From: Prevotella sp.
GTDB taxonomy: Bacteria; Bacteroidota; Bacteroidia; Bacteroidales; Bacteroidaceae
DNA: 64,000 nt
Reading direction: 5' to 3'
Assembly (NCBI GenBank): GCA_017556145.1
Contig: JAFZCU010000034.1
Span: 53,425-117,424 of the forward strand
Under the pieces are notes generated by a model. It was not told the DNA's origin. It saw only the letters and a program-made list of their open reading frames with translations, and did no database searches. Of this stretch, positions 8,176 through 16,986 are shown piece after piece. Position 1 is the first letter of the stretch. Each line of letters begins with the position of its first letter. Both the position numbers and the translations under genes were made by a program.

Positions 8176-9075
8176 ATGCTGATAACAAAAACGAGAATTA
8201 AAGAGATTGACAAGTACATCGTTCCTTTTAAAAATGAGGAAGGATTGTATGTAGCCACTGAAATTAACTCCAGAATTTTGGAGGGAAGGTTAAAGATGAT
8301 AGGATTTCCTACTGTAGATTTTACAGGCATCAAGATACTCCCCAGAGCTATAGGCCCTGTGTCGAAATTTAATGTAGAAGGTAGAGATGACCTTCTCAAA
8401 AATCTGCCAAAGGAAACATTCTATTATGATGCATATATAAAGGATTGGCATGGTGACTATCATTATGTTGATATGCCAGGGAAAAGATATAGAAGAAATC
8501 ATATTGAAGGACCATATCAGGAAATCTCCCTGATTACGATTGGAGGAAAGAATTATGCAATTTCAGATTTGCTTCCCAATACCCCAGAGGGTAAGGAATT
8601 ATTAAAGCATGTGGTCAATCTTTTTCTTGAGATATTTGGAGTATGTACTATCCTTGATAAGAACAAATGCCCAGAGGTTTCGTCTGCTCCTCTGAAAAGA
8701 GCGAATTGGCAGATATTACCAGAAGGAGAAATCGTTTGGGAACGTGTTAATCAGATTGTAGGAAACATACAAGATTCCAGCGAACTTGTAGGTCAACTTC
8801 AGAAATACAGATTTAAGACAATTATTAAGTATAAGCCAGACTTTGTTTATTATGGCAATGGTGGTTTTCATGGGTATCTTGTATTCGTATTCAAGAAGAA
8901 AAACTTGGTTCTGATGGAGAATATGGTTTATGGTAATGCAACATATGTGTTCCGTGATAATTGGGAGGAACTTTCCAAATTGTCAAAAGCTGAAATTATC
9001 AAGCATAATCTACAAGAGAAACGGCTGGTGCATCGGGAGAGTTGGCCGTATCAGATAAGTGCGCTCCTTAAATAA
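8176..9075 (+). CDS. Unrecognised 299-aa protein preceding the TIR-STAND gene
   Basis: 299 aa, not recognised. It has no signal peptide and no membrane helix, and mixes charged and aromatic residues. The last third, with strands KKNLVLMENMVYGNATYVF (about 249-267) followed by helix WEELSKLSKAEI and then RLVHRESWPYQI, looks like a compact alpha/beta domain with conserved-looking Asn, Thr and Arg/His residues and could be catalytic. It stops 15 bp before the TIR-STAND gene, so it is likely to be part of, or co-transcribed with, the 9091-14368 unit. The spacer upstream is A/T-rich, with two hairpins. Confidence 0.55.
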   Translation: MLITKTRIKEIDKYIVPFKNEEGLYVATEINSRILEGRLKMIGFPTVDFTGIKILPRAIGPVSKFNVEGRDDLLKNLPKETFYYDAYIKDWHGDYHYVDMPGKRYRRNHIEGPYQEISLITIGGKNYAISDLLPNTPEGKELLKHVVNLFLEIFGVCTILDKNKCPEVSSAPLKRANWQILPEGEIVWERVNQIVGNIQDSSELVGQLQKYRFKTIIKYKPDFVYYGNGGFHGYLVFVFKKKNLVLMENMVYGNATYVFRDNWEELSKLSKAEIIKHNLQEKRLVHRESWPYQISALLK

Positions 9076-9090
9076 TCGGGATTAACATAT

Positions 9091-11622
9091 ATGTGGAAGC
9101 TTAACCTTTTCTTTTCCTGGCAGTCGGATGTGAAGGGTAATCACAAGATGATAGCAGACGCTTTAAAATCCGCCTGCGATGATATCCGCTCAGAAGGTGA
9201 GTATGATGTCATCTATGATGAGTCTACATGGGGTAGGTCTGGTTCTCCCGTGATAGAGAATGTCGTTATGGAAAAGATAAAGAAGTGCGACTTGTTCGTT
9301 GCAGACCTTACTCCTATTTCTACCACAGGGAAAAAGGATTTGCCCAACCCTAATGTAATGGTAGAACTGGGTATTGCAAAGGCCAGTATGATAGATGATG
9401 TTATACTGCTATTATATACGGGAGCGGTTGATACGAACAGATTGCCTTTTGACATCAATCATCAGAGGCTGAGTAGATTCACCGAAGGGGCCATCAAGGA
9501 CTACGTAATGATGATGGCACAAAAGGCGGTGGAGAATCCAAAACACCATTCTGCCTTTGACGATAATGACAAGTTTCTCTATTACGACAGAAATGTCAAG
9601 AAGAACATCACCTCAGGGAAATACCTGCCTAATGTTTTCATAGAAGACCGGAAGATAAAACAGTTTCTGAGGGACTTTGTGGATCCCTATACATTCTGCA
9701 AACTGGCACTGGAAAGATGCGACTCCTTTAATTTATATCGCCTAAACAGAGACAGAAGAATAAACCACAAACCAGCCTTTGACTTTGATATTGCTCCATA
9801 CAAGTCTTGTGTGGCTGAAGAGTCAATAAGGACTTTCTATGAAAGGGTAAAAGAATGTCAGCAATTCCTTCGCGCAAGATATGATGAATTGAATTCGGGT
9901 AGTTCAAGAGACTACTTCAGTTCATCACGATTCGGAAAACAGAACGAGCATCTGCAATACGTTGTGGGGAAGTTGCTCCTGATAACGACATCAGCCGGAC
10001 AAGGAAAAACCAATTTGGTATGTGACCTGGTGGAAAAGGTTTTGATGACACGACATATTCCGTTTGTATATTTGAACGGATATGAGATAAAGCCAGATGA
10101 TATAGGGCGCAGTTTCGCTGATATGATGTTGCCTGGTACAGGAATGTCCTTTGTCAATGCCATCAAGGAGGTAGCTACCTACTGCAAATACAAGAGATGT
10201 CCGATTATATTTATTATAGACGGACTTAATGAGAATCCGCAGCCGGATGTGTTTGCATCGAATCTGGGGGTGTTTCTTGATTTGATTCTGCAATACGACT
10301 GCGTAAAGGTTCTGATGACTTGCCGCACAGAATATTACAATGAGCGGTTTGCCAGCTTGGATGCGGCCTTCAAGGACAGAATGTTGAGGATAGAGGACTT
10401 GAATGAGCATTTAAGCGAAGAAGAGAAACAGAAAATTCTTCGGAACTACCTAAGCTACTTTCATATCAATGCCAATATAGAGCATCACGTAGAAGATGAG
10501 CTTTGCGATGATTTACTGTTGCTAAGAATTTTTTCTGAAGCCAATCAGGGCAAATCGCTCGGACACGTACACAGTATTAAACGGGAAGAGCTGTTTGAAG
10601 AATACTATGAATTGATGACCCAAAAACTGATAGAAAAGGTGCAGAATGAACAGCACTATCAGTTGGAGAAAGCGAGTATTAGTTCATTTATGGAGAATAT
10701 GGTTGGCAATATGATAGGTAGCAACTCATTCTTCAATGTTCCCTTACCGTTGCTTTTAAAGAATATAGCCAAGGAAGAGGAGGAGATTTTCAGAAGGTTT
10801 CTGGATGAGAATATCTTGCTTAGAAAGGATCTTGCTCCAAATGCGAAGGGCGCATTTGGGCATAAGGAAGTAGTGAACTTTACATATGACTCATTCCGTG
10901 ACTATATCATTTCTGCCTATCTGTCTGATAATATACTAACAAGCAATCTTCCAGAGTATGAGCGTTTGGTGAAAGCTTATACCGCAAGCGGACACCAGTT
11001 AAGAGAGGGGATTACGCCTTTCCTATTTGTTCATGCTAAGAACAATCTGCAGAAAGAGGCTTGCAGAATTCTTGCACAGCTGGACTGGTATGAAGATGTA
11101 TTCGAGTCGTTTATATGGGATGTGAAAGAAGAGACCATTGATGAAGATGATGTTTGCGTCGTGCAGCGGCTTCTTCAGAAGGAGAATCCAAAATATGTGA
11201 CTCAACGACTGATTTACTGGGGACGATGGAATACAGAAAAACATAGTCAGTTAAACATACGTCTGCTGTTGAACCATCTTGCCACGCTGGATGATAAGGG
11301 CCTTAGTCTCTTTATGGATAGGGTCTGGCCGCAAAAGATAGAGAAATATTATGGTGGGAGGGAGTCAAAGAGCGAACGATGGAATATGATCAATTCATTG
11401 GAAGAGTTGTTAGAAGATGATAAGATTGCCCAGCATCAGGATTTTCACAATATATATGAATTGCTGCTGTATATGTGCGTATGTTCAGAAAGGTATGCCA
11501 AGGATGTATATATCCAATACTTAAAGCAATTTGGCAATGCCAAGCAACTGGAGAGTGTGCAGGGTGTTACAAAGAGTAATAACCTTGTGATATTGATTGA
11601 ACAACTAAAGTCCATTATATGA
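9091..11622 (+). CDS. TIR-like domain fused to a STAND NTPase (Avs/NLR-like defence protein)
   Basis: 843 aa. Residues 1-130 form a TIR-like nucleotide-binding domain: LFFSWQSD (6-13) is its first strand, and NPNVMVELGIAKA near 88-100 holds the predicted catalytic Glu, so NAD+ or nucleotide hydrolysis is expected. Residues ~290-460 are a STAND-type P-loop module with Walker A TSAGQGKTN around 299-307, Walker B IIFIIDGLNE around 371-380 and an Arg-bearing sensor strand VLMTCRTEYY near 408. The remaining ~380 residues are helical, as expected of a ligand-sensing C-terminus. The stop overlaps the next start by 4 bp (ATGA), and four further genes follow with overlaps or 2-bp spacing, implying a single operon and probably a single system. 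Confidence 0.75.
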   Translation: MWKLNLFFSWQSDVKGNHKMIADALKSACDDIRSEGEYDVIYDESTWGRSGSPVIENVVMEKIKKCDLFVADLTPISTTGKKDLPNPNVMVELGIAKASMIDDVILLLYTGAVDTNRLPFDINHQRLSRFTEGAIKDYVMMMAQKAVENPKHHSAFDDNDKFLYYDRNVKKNITSGKYLPNVFIEDRKIKQFLRDFVDPYTFCKLALERCDSFNLYRLNRDRRINHKPAFDFDIAPYKSCVAEESIRTFYERVKECQQFLRARYDELNSGSSRDYFSSSRFGKQNEHLQYVVGKLLLITTSAGQGKTNLVCDLVEKVLMTRHIPFVYLNGYEIKPDDIGRSFADMMLPGTGMSFVNAIKEVATYCKYKRCPIIFIIDGLNENPQPDVFASNLGVFLDLILQYDCVKVLMTCRTEYYNERFASLDAAFKDRMLRIEDLNEHLSEEEKQKILRNYLSYFHINANIEHHVEDELCDDLLLLRIFSEANQGKSLGHVHSIKREELFEEYYELMTQKLIEKVQNEQHYQLEKASISSFMENMVGNMIGSNSFFNVPLPLLLKNIAKEEEEIFRRFLDENILLRKDLAPNAKGAFGHKEVVNFTYDSFRDYIISAYLSDNILTSNLPEYERLVKAYTASGHQLREGITPFLFVHAKNNLQKEACRILAQLDWYEDVFESFIWDVKEETIDEDDVCVVQRLLQKENPKYVTQRLIYWGRWNTEKHSQLNIRLLLNHLATLDDKGLSLFMDRVWPQKIEKYYGGRESKSERWNMINSLEELLEDDKIAQHQDFHNIYELLLYMCVCSERYAKDVYIQYLKQFGNAKQLESVQGVTKSNNLVILIEQLKSII

Positions 11623-12011
11623 GGTACGGCTACGATTTTTATCGCTATCTGATATTTGCCCACAAAGACTTGACTGAGGAGTACTTTGTGGAGAAAAGCG
11701 GTGCTGTTGGCGGGTATGCTAAAGAGCTGTTCCAGCGAATATACAAGAGCATATTCTCGGAAAGTATGGATGTGCAGTATCTGTATGATACCTTTTACAA
11801 GACAGAATTCAAGAGTATGAAGGAATTTCTGACGGGATACTATCAACTGGAACCCAAGTATGCGGATGAGATTGTAGAAATCCTGAACAATAGGCAGGAA
11901 CTGCGGTTGTACGATTATAATCCGATGTCGGTAGGTGAGAATTTCGATGATTTCATTACATCGGAAGATGTCTATGAGCGATTTGAGAAACTGGTAATGA
12001 TGAGCATTTAG
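11619..12011 (+). CDS. Unrecognised 130-aa protein coupled to the TIR-STAND gene
   Basis: 130 aa, not recognised. It is predicted to be helical, acidic and aromatic-rich (DFYRYLIFAHKDLTEEYF near the N-terminus), with no signal or membrane segment. Start ATG overlaps the TIR-STAND stop (ATGA) and its own stop lies 2 bp before the next ATG, so translation is coupled on both sides. Size and placement fit an accessory adaptor or a regulator of the NTPase; there is no direct evidence for either. Confidence 0.6.
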   Translation: MRYGYDFYRYLIFAHKDLTEEYFVEKSGAVGGYAKELFQRIYKSIFSESMDVQYLYDTFYKTEFKSMKEFLTGYYQLEPKYADEIVEILNNRQELRLYDYNPMSVGENFDDFITSEDVYERFEKLVMMSI

Positions 12012-12013
12012 GT

Positions 12014-12418
12014 ATGAAAGTCAAGACGGATTTTGTTACTAACAGTTCAACGACGAATTACATCGTTATGACGCAGGGAGAGCCGACTCTACTAACCTTC
12101 TTCCGTGCTGTAGGTGTGTCGCAGGAATCATTGTTTCTGGATGTTTTTGTTAAACTGTTCAAATGTTTCAAGGACGATATGACTCCGGGGCTTGTGTATG
12201 CAAAGCGCTTTGGATGTAATACTGTTGATGAATATGTGGAGAAACACTTCAGCAAGGATACCTTAACCCGTGTACAGGATGCAGAAGCTAAAGGATACGA
12301 CATTTATATCGGGGATTTATGTAGCGACAATGATTCTGTAGAGACATTGTTTTGCTGCGATTCTTTTGTGATAGAAGGTGGAAAACTTGTAATAGATGCT
12401 ACAGAAGACGCTTGGTGA
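12014..12418 (+). CDS. Small protein with N-terminal TDFVTNSST motif, candidate radical SAM partner or substrate
   Basis: 134 aa. The N-terminus KTDFVTNSSTTNYIV (4-18) resembles a motif I recall from many small or medium bacterial proteins of unknown role, several encoded near radical SAM enzymes; that recollection is not verified here. The rest is an alpha/beta-looking body with several cysteines (for example LFCCDSF near 118-124). The 3' end overlaps the radical SAM gene by 23 bp, and the 5' end is 2 bp from the upstream gene. Being squeezed directly in front of a SPASM-type maturase makes it a plausible peptide-modification substrate or recognition partner. This is inference from context. 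Confidence 0.6.
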   Translation: MKVKTDFVTNSSTTNYIVMTQGEPTLLTFFRAVGVSQESLFLDVFVKLFKCFKDDMTPGLVYAKRFGCNTVDEYVEKHFSKDTLTRVQDAEAKGYDIYIGDLCSDNDSVETLFCCDSFVIEGGKLVIDATEDAW

Positions 12419-13487
12419 TGTTGTGGTTGGCGAGCATCCTGCCCAGCACTATAAGACGGTTTTTAGCAGAAAGACCGGATTCTTTGTAAGGCTGGAGGAG
12501 GACGGATTTGAAGAACCATTCTGGTCGGAAGACGGCCCGGAGCTATTAGACCTGTCAATCACCAGCTACTGTGAACGCTGTTGTGACTTCTGCTACAGAC
12601 AAACGAAACCATCTGGTGGGCACATGCTGTTTGAGGATGTGGAGATGGTTGTTGGACAGGCTACAGAATGCGGTGTTTTGCAAATAGCTTTGGGAGGAGG
12701 AAATCCGAACCAGCACCCTGAGTTTGTGGAGATTCTTCGACTGATTCACGAACAGGGGATTGTACCATCATACACCTCAAATGGGGATGGGCTGACAGAT
12801 AAGATCCTAAAGGCAACGAAGTGGTATTGCGGTGCTATGGCTTTGAGCCTGTACCCTCCATACGCGCGATATGATGAGATGGTTCGAAGAATAGCGGGTT
12901 ATGGAATAAAGCTCAATCTGCATGTAATTTTGAAAAATGATACGATTGACTTGCTGACATCTTGGTTTGAGGAAGCACCTGAATGGTTTAAGAATATTAA
13001 TGCCGTGATTGTTCTGAACTATAAACCTATTGGAAGAGGTTTGCGGGATTTGATGGTCAAGGACAAGGAAAAGCTGAAAAGGTTTTATGATGCTTCTTCC
13101 GAGTGTAAGACTGTAAAAATCGGATTTGACAGTTGCTGCTTGCCAGGAATTGTTATCTGGATGAATGTAAATCCGGCGCTGATTGATTCATGTGAAGCTG
13201 CAAGGTTCTCTGCATTTGTATCCGAGGACATGAAGATGTATCCTTGTTCGTTTATGGTGGGCACTCAGCGATATGGAGATTTAAGGAAAGAGAGCATGTT
13301 GGAGATATGGCAATCGCATCCGGCATTTGTGGAGCATAGAAAAGCAATGCAAAACAATACATGTGAGGGTTGTGAGCACCAATCTTTGTGTCACGGAGGG
13401 TGTGTGGTGATGCCAGAGATTAACCAATGTGGATTGTTCGATAAAATGAAAGGTAACACGGTAATAACTCATAGATCATTAACATGA
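12396..13487 (+). CDS. Radical SAM/SPASM-type enzyme of the TIR-STAND operon
   Basis: 363 aa. The canonical CxxxCxxC iron-sulphur motif is present as C59, C63 and C66, followed by the glycine motif LGGGNPNQHP near 104-113, which binds S-adenosylmethionine. A C-terminal SPASM-like cysteine set is visible: CEAARF, MYPCSF, then CEGCEHQSLCHGGC beginning at about residue 323, which would bind auxiliary clusters. SPASM enzymes typically modify ribosomal peptides or act as anaerobic maturases. The start overlaps the preceding small gene by 23 bp and the stop overlaps the AbiJ-type gene by 4 bp. A maturase embedded between a TIR-STAND sensor and a HEPN protein is unusual. Enzyme class certain; substrate unknown. 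Confidence 0.8.
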   Translation: MLQKTLGDVVVGEHPAQHYKTVFSRKTGFFVRLEEDGFEEPFWSEDGPELLDLSITSYCERCCDFCYRQTKPSGGHMLFEDVEMVVGQATECGVLQIALGGGNPNQHPEFVEILRLIHEQGIVPSYTSNGDGLTDKILKATKWYCGAMALSLYPPYARYDEMVRRIAGYGIKLNLHVILKNDTIDLLTSWFEEAPEWFKNINAVIVLNYKPIGRGLRDLMVKDKEKLKRFYDASSECKTVKIGFDSCCLPGIVIWMNVNPALIDSCEAARFSAFVSEDMKMYPCSFMVGTQRYGDLRKESMLEIWQSHPAFVEHRKAMQNNTCEGCEHQSLCHGGCVVMPEINQCGLFDKMKGNTVITHRSLT

Positions 13488-14368
13488 ATATATTCAAGAA
13501 CTTATTTTCGCATAGACACAATCTTGTGCCAGAGCCAGTCATAACGAGGAATGGGATTAGTATTGAAGTGATTAATGCCATAGGCACTTGTTATGACGTG
13601 CTTTGTGGAAATCTAATTTCTGTTTATCAAGACTTTCGACATTCAAGGAGTCAGTTCTTTTTACAACAAGACATAGAGAGGGAATTGTGGATCCATTTTG
13701 CGAATAGGCGTTTGTCAACATTTGAAGAACATGGAACCTATCATGCGATTTTTAATGAACTGTTATGTGGGAACCTGATTTCATGGAATCAGATTCTTGA
13801 TATGGTGGAATATGTTTGCAAATGGGTGAGTGTGAACACAGTGAACTACAATTATCTGGAGGAGATACTGAACGATTTTGAAGCCAATATCAACAATGAG
13901 TTTGAGCGCCTGGACTATGGGTACAGAGTAGTGAACCATTGTTTAACGGATATAACGTCGGAGGTGGAAATGGAAGCCATCAATGAGGCTATAGCAAACT
14001 CAAAGGATAATGTGAGTGAACATTTCCAAAAGGCGGTGAAGCATTATGCGACACGTCCGAACCCGGATGTAAGGAACTCTATCAAGGAGTCGATCTCAGC
14101 AGTAGAGGCGGTATGCAGGGAACTTACAGGAGAGAATACGCTGGGACAAGCCTTGAAGCGTCTGGAAGATAACGGAGTGGTGATTCATAAGATGTTGAAA
14201 GACCAATTCACCAAGTTCTATGTATATTCTAATGACCCGAATAGCGGTATCAGGCACGCATTGATGGATGATGACGGAACGTATGTTCCGACGAAAGACG
14301 AGGCGTACTATATGTTGGTAAGCTGTAGTGCGTTCGTGAATTATTTGAGAAGGAAGGTTGCACCGTAG
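13484..14368 (+). CDS. AbiJ-type abortive-infection protein with C-terminal HEPN-like domain
   Basis: 294 aa. The C-terminal half closely resembles the AbiJ-family signature: the linker ERLDYGYRVVNHCLTDIT (about 144-161), then RNSIKESISAVEAVCRELTG (about 203-222) and the conserved tail GIRHALMDD...YYMLVSCSAFVNYL. The preceding ~140 residues fit an AbiJ N-terminal domain. HEPN-like domains of this kind are usually RNases with Arg/His catalytic residues; here the GIRHA segment is the candidate. The start overlaps the radical SAM stop (ATGA), so it is translationally coupled and is probably the toxic effector of the 9091-14368 unit, although AbiJ-type genes also occur alone. Confidence 0.7.
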   Translation: MNIFKNLFSHRHNLVPEPVITRNGISIEVINAIGTCYDVLCGNLISVYQDFRHSRSQFFLQQDIERELWIHFANRRLSTFEEHGTYHAIFNELLCGNLISWNQILDMVEYVCKWVSVNTVNYNYLEEILNDFEANINNEFERLDYGYRVVNHCLTDITSEVEMEAINEAIANSKDNVSEHFQKAVKHYATRPNPDVRNSIKESISAVEAVCRELTGENTLGQALKRLEDNGVVIHKMLKDQFTKFYVYSNDPNSGIRHALMDDDGTYVPTKDEAYYMLVSCSAFVNYLRRKVAP

Positions 14369-14386
14369 GACTTAGGGATACAAATC

Positions 14387-14406
14387 CATCAAGCCGGAAC
14401 TTGATG
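14387..14406 (+). promoter_or_regulatory. Intergenic hairpin after the AbiJ-type gene
   Basis: A perfect 7-bp stem CATCAAG (14387-14393) - CCGGAA - CTTGATG (14400-14406) lies 18 bp after the AbiJ stop in an 80-bp spacer. It lacks a T-run and so is a weak terminator at best. It is one of a series of small hairpins found at gene junctions in the island. Confidence 0.4.
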
Positions 14407-14448
14407 AGATATTTAAGCAGATTGGAATGCAAATAAGCGATTGCTGAA

Positions 14449-16017
14449 ATGAAAAAGACAAAAGCCAGTTTCAAACGCGACGAGAAAGGCCGGGCTATAT
14501 TAGGTTCGGCAAAGGAGATGGCGTCCTGGGTGAAACTGGGTTTTGAGGAACAGGATAGGGAAAGGGAGAAGAATCCTCTAACACCATTCTGGAATAACTT
14601 TATTGACCTAAGGAATTGCGTTCTCTATGTCTCGTATCCCATACACAGCAAGGAGCCGACGTCAAAGATATTCAATCTGTGCGATATTGCCGGTATTGTG
14701 CCGGGGATTGAGAAGATAGAAGGCGATCCGAACTGCCTTTTTGAAATCACGAAGGATATTCATCTGGAGGGGTCGGAACTCTATGGGAATTTCTTCCACT
14801 ATGTAAGGTTTGATGGTGCGGTTTGGATGGATAGTGTCACTGTCAGCAGCACGTTCAGCTGTTTCAAATGTATTTTTCAGAGTTTTGTTTATATGCAGGA
14901 CATCCATATTACAGGACGCTCTGATTATGAACAATGTGAATTCAGGAAGGGACTTGTTCTGAGTGGAGGCAAAGCAGACTTGTTTCACTTCAACAATTGC
15001 ATCGTTGAAGAGAGGCTGGTGCTGTCGAGGGTCACTCTTGAAAACCACCATCATAAGGAGTATCATCAATCAATAGAGATTACTAACAGCACCGTAGATA
15101 ATCTTAGTCTGTCTGCTATCAACTCGAACGGGTTCCCTATTTATCTGGGAGATTCGAAGATAAACGGAATGTATGTGGATAAAGTGGCAATGGACAGTAC
15201 GCTATACTTCCATTCGTGTGTATTGGATGGGATTGTTACATCGGTAAAGGGAGAAGATGACATACGGAACATTTTCAAGGACGTAGAGTTCTATGGTTGT
15301 GAACTGAAGGGCCAGTATCATATTGAGAACAGCGATATTGAGAAGTTCTCATTCAACTTCAGCAATGTGGATGAATCTGGGCGGTTGAGACTGTCACATT
15401 GTAAGGTGGAGGAGCTTGTGGTAGGATGTTCAACGGTGACCGGGCAGATGGATGTTACCGAGAATGAGATTACTGAAATTTGTTTAGAGGGCACTTGTAT
15501 TCAGGGCTTTTTGAATTATCAGGGTAATCAGGTAAAGAGTTACACGGACAGGCAGACGCTGTGCCTGCTGAAGAACGAGGCACGCAAGGTAAACGACGAT
15601 GTGGCAGCAACGCAGTTGTATGCGAAAGAAATGCGACTGTTGCTGGCAGATAAAAGTATCTCTTTATGGGACAAGGTTTCCTTGTGGCTCAGCAGGATGT
15701 TTAGTGGCTTTGGCGAGAACTGGGTACAGGCTTTTCTGGTGACATTTTTGCTAAGCGTGGTTTTGACATTGGTGATGTTAGGACTTGGCTCTGAGAAGTA
15801 CCGCTTTGATTGGTTGGGCGAGTTTATTGGGATAGAGAGTTTTGTCGCTACGCTTCTGGACAGTATCAACGTATTCAGCATTCCTCTGTTCAGGGATACT
15901 ATAGAGGAATATGGGTTGAACGTCTGGGGGCAGATACTGTACTTTGTCATCAAACTGGTCGTAGCATACGGTACGTATCAGATTGTCGTGGCATTTAGAA
16001 AATATGGAAGGAAATAA
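14449..16017 (+). CDS. Beta-helix/pentapeptide-like protein with C-terminal membrane segments
   Basis: 522 aa. Residues ~100-370 form irregular short repeats of strand-turn units (patterns such as DLFHFNNCIVEERLVLSRV), consistent with a right-handed beta-helix of the pentapeptide-repeat type. The C-terminal ~120 residues carry hydrophobic segments at about 425-447 (AFLVTFLLSVVLTLVMLGLG) and 492-513 (ILYFVIKLVVAYGTYQIVVA), with an intervening amphipathic stretch that could be a pore loop or re-entrant helix. No signal peptide is visible, so the helix is probably cytoplasmic. Pentapeptide-repeat proteins with ion-channel-like tails are known in defence islands, where they are thought to depolarise the membrane. 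The next gene overlaps its 3' end. Function is inferred from architecture. Confidence 0.6.
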   Translation: MKKTKASFKRDEKGRAILGSAKEMASWVKLGFEEQDREREKNPLTPFWNNFIDLRNCVLYVSYPIHSKEPTSKIFNLCDIAGIVPGIEKIEGDPNCLFEITKDIHLEGSELYGNFFHYVRFDGAVWMDSVTVSSTFSCFKCIFQSFVYMQDIHITGRSDYEQCEFRKGLVLSGGKADLFHFNNCIVEERLVLSRVTLENHHHKEYHQSIEITNSTVDNLSLSAINSNGFPIYLGDSKINGMYVDKVAMDSTLYFHSCVLDGIVTSVKGEDDIRNIFKDVEFYGCELKGQYHIENSDIEKFSFNFSNVDESGRLRLSHCKVEELVVGCSTVTGQMDVTENEITEICLEGTCIQGFLNYQGNQVKSYTDRQTLCLLKNEARKVNDDVAATQLYAKEMRLLLADKSISLWDKVSLWLSRMFSGFGENWVQAFLVTFLLSVVLTLVMLGLGSEKYRFDWLGEFIGIESFVATLLDSINVFSIPLFRDTIEEYGLNVWGQILYFVIKLVVAYGTYQIVVAFRKYGRK

Positions 16018-16876
16018 TATCGTTATAGTTGGCAATGGCTTTGATGTGAATCATGGCTTACCATCGAGCTATGCAAATTTCAAAGAGTGGTTGAGAGCTA
16101 ATGATAAAGATTTATTTGGCTTTCTTGATAGGTATATTGATGTGTCAGGTGAATGGTGGAATGATTTTGAAAGGAACCTTAGTAGTATCAACATTCCTCA
16201 ATTGATAAGAGAGATACCTCAGAATGAATCGCAAACGCCTACAATAACAGGATTACCTCCAGACTTTTCACATCCAGCCAGTTGGAAATTAGATGATATT
16301 CATAAAAATGTATCAATGAGATTTACTGATTGGGCGAAGTCATTAGATGGTATTGAAGCAAAGAAAACGGTTGATTTACCGAAGGCATCTCTGTATATCT
16401 CATTTAATTATACTTGTACTTTAGAGCGTGTTTATGGAATTGACGAGAATCGTATTGTTTATATTCACGGTAAGGCATTACGAGGGGATGAGCTGATATA
16501 TGGACACGGGAAAAATCAATTTGTGTTGGAAAGAGATGTGATGCAGAGATACGGTTTGTATAGGAGTGATGACTTCCTTAAGGCTGGGACGTATGGGAAT
16601 AGTGAATATGAGTTAACTTTTCATCTTTCTTATTGGCAGAAGTATATCCAACTGGCAAATTATTATGATGTGTTACTTCCTTCTGTGAAGAATGCAAATA
16701 TGGTTTATGTGTATGGACTATCATTCTCCGAGGTGGATTTTCCGTATATTCAATGGATAACAGAGAAGAATCAGAACTTGAAATGGATAGTTAGTTGGCA
16801 CTTGGAGAATGATAAGAAGTGTATTAGTGAGACTCTCAGAAAACTTGGTGCAGCGTATGAACTATTTTATATGTAA
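16004..16876 (+). CDS. abiH: AbiH-family abortive-infection protein
   Basis: 290 aa from ATG 16004. The N-terminus NIVIVGNGFDVNHGLPSSY (about 5-23) is the hallmark of the AbiH family, a nucleotide-binding-like strand with a GNGFD motif. Later family-like segments are SLYISFNYTCTLERVYG (about 128-144), VYIHGKALRGDELIYGHG (about 151-168) and the C-terminal VYVYGLSFSEVDFPYI. AbiH proteins abort phage infection by an unresolved mechanism. I prefer 16004 over the upstream in-frame ATG at 15983 because it places the GNGFD strand at the usual distance from the N-terminus; either start overlaps the beta-helix gene. Confidence 0.75.
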   Translation: MEGNNIVIVGNGFDVNHGLPSSYANFKEWLRANDKDLFGFLDRYIDVSGEWWNDFERNLSSINIPQLIREIPQNESQTPTITGLPPDFSHPASWKLDDIHKNVSMRFTDWAKSLDGIEAKKTVDLPKASLYISFNYTCTLERVYGIDENRIVYIHGKALRGDELIYGHGKNQFVLERDVMQRYGLYRSDDFLKAGTYGNSEYELTFHLSYWQKYIQLANYYDVLLPSVKNANMVYVYGLSFSEVDFPYIQWITEKNQNLKWIVSWHLENDKKCISETLRKLGAAYELFYM

Positions 16877-16986
16877 GATTAGTTGTCAGTTTTGACAGTA
16901 AGGGATTTCCCAATATGGAGGTTTGTGAGAGAACCAGAAGGAACGTGATATGACGCAGGAAGAGATGTGGTGCCGCTTGATGTAAT

